This document shows, piece after piece, positions 15,102 through 16,824 of a DNA stretch of 16,824 bases (positions are counted from its first letter, which is position 1; the number at the start of each line of letters is the position of its first letter). The notes under the pieces were generated by a model, which saw only the letters and a program-made list of their open reading frames with translations, made no database searches and was not told the DNA's origin. The DNA lies in NCBI GenBank assembly GCA_002418185.1, contig DIDN01000073.1:1-16824 (forward strand). Reading direction: 5' to 3'. The translations under genes were made by a program, and so were the position numbers. The stretch is from Deltaproteobacteria bacterium UBA5799 (GTDB lineage: Bacteria > Desulfobacterota > GWC2-55-46).

Positions 15102-15810
15102 CAGGGTGCTCTGCGTCATACCGGCAAGGGGCGGGTCAAAGGGGCTCCCCGGGAAAAACACTATGCTGCTTGCGGGAAAGCCGCTTATCGCACACACCAT
15201 AGGACACGCGCTCGACTCCCGCTACATCGACAGGACGGTCGTCTCTACCGAGGACGGGGAGATCGCCATGATAGCGCTTGAAAACGGCGCAGAGGTCCCT
15301 TTCCGGAGGCCAGCGGAGCTTGCGGCTGACGAAAGCGGCACGATGGATGTGCTCGCCCATGCCGTGGAGGAGATGGAATCCGCTCTCGGGTGCTCCTTTG
15401 AGGTGCTCGTCCTCCTTCACGCCACCGCCCCTCTGAGGACGCCGGCGGACATTGACAACTGCATAGAGCTTCTCTTTGTGAAAGGCGCTGGAAACGTCTT
15501 TTCAGTCACAAGGGCACAGAAAAACCCCTACTTCAACATGGTGGAGACCAAGCCGGGCGGCAAGGTGGACCTCGTAAAAGACGGCTCTTTCATGACGAGA
15601 CAGGACGCGCCCCCGGTCTATGAGATGAACTCCTCCATCTACGTATGGCGGATGGATAGTTTCAAAAAGGCCAGGAGCATATTCTCAGGCGGGAGCGCAG
15701 TCTACGAGATGCCGAGGGAGAGGTCGGTCGATATAGACGACCAGCTTGATTTCAGGACGGCCGAGATGCTCATGAAGGGGGGCTGCGCGTGCCGGGGTGC
15801 CGGAGGATAA
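15088..15810 (+). CDS. legF: LegF-like CMP-legionaminate synthase (acylneuraminate cytidylyltransferase family)
   Basis: 240 residues. The nucleotide-binding signature IPARGGSKGLPGKN (11-24) is diagnostic of CMP-sialate-type synthetases. STEDGEIA (53-60), RPAELAADESGT (74-85), NSSIYVW (181-187) and the C-terminal DIDDQLDF are further family motifs. It activates the nonulosonate with CTP to CMP-sugar for transfer. By sequence it could be NeuA, LegF or PseF; the surrounding genes support LegF. GTG start at 15088 with GGAGGA about 5 bases upstream, inside ptmF. The last few residues are Cys/Gly-rich and look unconserved. A 75-base gap follows, the largest inside the sugar operon. Confidence 0.9.
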   Translation: MYGNNRVLCVIPARGGSKGLPGKNTMLLAGKPLIAHTIGHALDSRYIDRTVVSTEDGEIAMIALENGAEVPFRRPAELAADESGTMDVLAHAVEEMESALGCSFEVLVLLHATAPLRTPADIDNCIELLFVKGAGNVFSVTRAQKNPYFNMVETKPGGKVDLVKDGSFMTRQDAPPVYEMNSSIYVWRMDSFKKARSIFSGGSAVYEMPRERSVDIDDQLDFRTAEMLMKGGCACRGAGG

Positions 15811-15893
15811 TGCCGAAGGGCTGTATGGGAAAACCTGAACGCTTTCATTGTGCGGCGGTGCGCCTGTGGGGACGGGGAACGGAAGATGAGTGA
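15810..15893 (+). CDS. Possible 27-residue coupling peptide
   Basis: In the only real gap of the operon an ATG at 15810 overlaps the legF stop (TAATG), has GGAGG three bases upstream, and opens a 27-codon frame that ends 5 bases beyond the start triplet of the next gene. The peptide (begins MPKGCMGKPERFHC) has no recognisable domain. It may serve only to carry ribosomes to the following gene, or be chance; the close ribosome-binding site is the only positive sign. Confidence 0.2.
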   Translation: MPKGCMGKPERFHCAAVRLWGRGTEDE

Positions 15894-16692
15894 GCAAGGG
15901 GCCGCGGGCGTAATCGGCATCATACCGGCGAGGATGGCCTCGACGAGGTTTGCAGGCAAGCCGCTCCGCCCCATACTGGGCATGCCCATGATAGGGCACG
16001 TGTACCTCCGGAGCAGGCTCTCTCCGGCCCTTGACGACGTGTACGTCGCTACATGCGATGCCGTGATACGGGACTATGTACGCTCCATCGGTGGCAAGGC
16101 CATCATGACGCTCGACACCCACGAGCGCGCCTCGGACAGGACCGCGGAGGCCATGCTGAAGGCCGAGGACGCGACCGGCAGGCGTGCGGGGATAGTCGTC
16201 ATGATACAGGGGGACGAGCCGATGGTCACGCCGGAGATGATTGGAAGGGCCGTCAAGGCCCTCCTTGACGACCCTGAGGTCAATATAGTCAACCTCATGG
16301 GCGAGATAAGCCAGTCGGAGGCAAGCGACCCGAACGAGATAAAGGTGGTGGTGGACATGCGCGGGGACGCGGTCTATTTCTCGCGGGAGCCCATTCCCTC
16401 GGGGAGCAAACACACGGGCGGCCTCAAGCGTTTCAAGCAGGTCTGCGTCATCCCGTTCAGGAGGGAATCACTCCTCCGGTTCAACCGCCTTGGACAGACC
16501 CCGCTTGAGATAATCGAATCAGTGGACATGCTGAGGCTCGTCGAGAACGGCCTCAAGGTGCGCATGGTCTCTACCGGGGCCGCCACCTGGAGCGTGGATA
16601 CCGTCCAGGACCTGAGGAGGGTGGAGCAGGCGATGATGTGCGACCCGCTCCTGGGGAGATACATGGGCAAAGCCGTAGAAGGGCGGAGATGA
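15886..16692 (+). CDS. KdsB-like cytidylyltransferase
   Basis: 268 residues, close to KdsB in length. IPARMASTRFAGKPL (13-27), ATCDAVIRDYV (55-65), IQGDEPM (107-113), DPNEIKVVVD (148-157) and YFSREPIPSG (164-173) follow the KdsB (CMP-Kdo synthetase) pattern, whereas the HERASDR segment (79-85), the CVIPFRRESL (187-196) region and the TWSVDT end differ from housekeeping KdsB. It should activate a Kdo-like 3-deoxy acid with CTP, but the divergence and location beside LegF suggest a specialised substrate, for example a modified octulosonate or the modified nonulosonate. ATG at 15886 has GGGGAACGGA upstream; an in-frame GTG at 15850 lacks a site. The stop overlaps the next gene (ATGA). Confidence 0.82.
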   Translation: MSEQGAAGVIGIIPARMASTRFAGKPLRPILGMPMIGHVYLRSRLSPALDDVYVATCDAVIRDYVRSIGGKAIMTLDTHERASDRTAEAMLKAEDATGRRAGIVVMIQGDEPMVTPEMIGRAVKALLDDPEVNIVNLMGEISQSEASDPNEIKVVVDMRGDAVYFSREPIPSGSKHTGGLKRFKQVCVIPFRRESLLRFNRLGQTPLEIIESVDMLRLVENGLKVRMVSTGAATWSVDTVQDLRRVEQAMMCDPLLGRYMGKAVEGRR

Positions 16693-16824
16693 GGTTCATA
16701 AAGCCCCTCGCAATAGCGGAAGAGATAGTGTTCGTGGACGGGCTCTGGGGGACCGGGAAGTCGATAATGGGGCCGGTCCTCGGGAGCTTCGAGAGGGTCG
16801 AGAAGCAGAGGATCGAGCCGATAT
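16689..16824 (+). CDS. P-loop NTPase-fold protein, 5' end only
   Basis: The frame opens with ATG overlapping the previous stop as ATGA and stays open for 45 codons to the window edge. It contains a clean Walker A motif, GLWGTGKS (residues 18-25), after a hydrophobic strand EEIVFVD. That is the start of a P-loop kinase, sulfotransferase-like or related fold. Too little remains to choose. Its coupling to the KdsB-like gene makes it part of the operon; a sugar-modifying sulfotransferase or a kinase would fit, but neither is shown. Confidence 0.7.
   Translation, partial: MRFIKPLAIAEEIVFVDGLWGTGKSIMGPVLGSFERVEKQRIEPI

Noticed and set aside
1..16824. CRISPR arrays, insertion sequences, integrases or phage genes
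   Set aside because: No regularly spaced repeats, transposase or integrase motifs, or phage-like genes were recognised on either strand.

Overview
The window is GC-rich, Gram-negative-type bacterial DNA. Arginine is written mostly as AGG and isoleucine very often as ATA, and 7 of 16 genes start with TTG or GTG. This style, together with the protein sequences, suggests an environmental deltaproteobacterial (Desulfobacterota/Nitrospirota-like) lineage, but no marker gene fixes the taxon.

Left part (1-2446, all minus strand): a tRNA-Phe(GAA) cut by the window edge, with its own promoter; then a two-gene unit read leftward from a good sigma70-type promoter at 2418-2446, a small cupin protein followed by a YgiQ-family radical SAM protein. 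An 11-bp perfect hairpin follows the ygiQ stop.

Middle (about 2447-2926): nearly 500 bases without a convincing gene. It holds a strong plus-strand promoter candidate (TTGACA, 17 bp, TATATA at 2565-2593), inverted repeats built on TATATA runs, and two GC-rich hairpins, the second followed by a T7 tract. It reads as the promoter and a leader of about 320 nt for the rightward operon.

Right part (2927-16824, all plus strand, genes nearly touching or overlapping): one long operon. It opens with a large SLBB-repeat polysaccharide export protein. Then comes a nearly complete set for CMP-legionaminic acid by the GDP-sugar route known from Campylobacter: LegB dehydratase, LegC aminotransferase, LegH acyltransferase, LegI synthase, LegG hydrolysing 2-epimerase, PtmE (CBS plus guanylyltransferase), PtmA (SDR), PtmF (Gfo/Idh oxidoreductase) and LegF (CMP transferase). 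Between LegG and PtmE sit two genes that are not part of that pathway, a sugar N-formyltransferase-like protein and a PIG-L/LmbE deacetylase. After LegF come a second, KdsB-like cytidylyltransferase and the start of a P-loop protein that runs off the window.

Inference: the operon makes and activates a 5,7-diamino nonulosonic acid, probably with an altered N-acyl group (deacetylated and/or formylated), for a surface polysaccharide or glycan handled by the SLBB exporter. The formyltransferase/deacetylase pair and the second cytidylyltransferase are the parts most likely to represent undescribed chemistry. No glycosyltransferase, flippase, polymerase or phosphoglucosamine mutase is visible; these may lie to the right or elsewhere.
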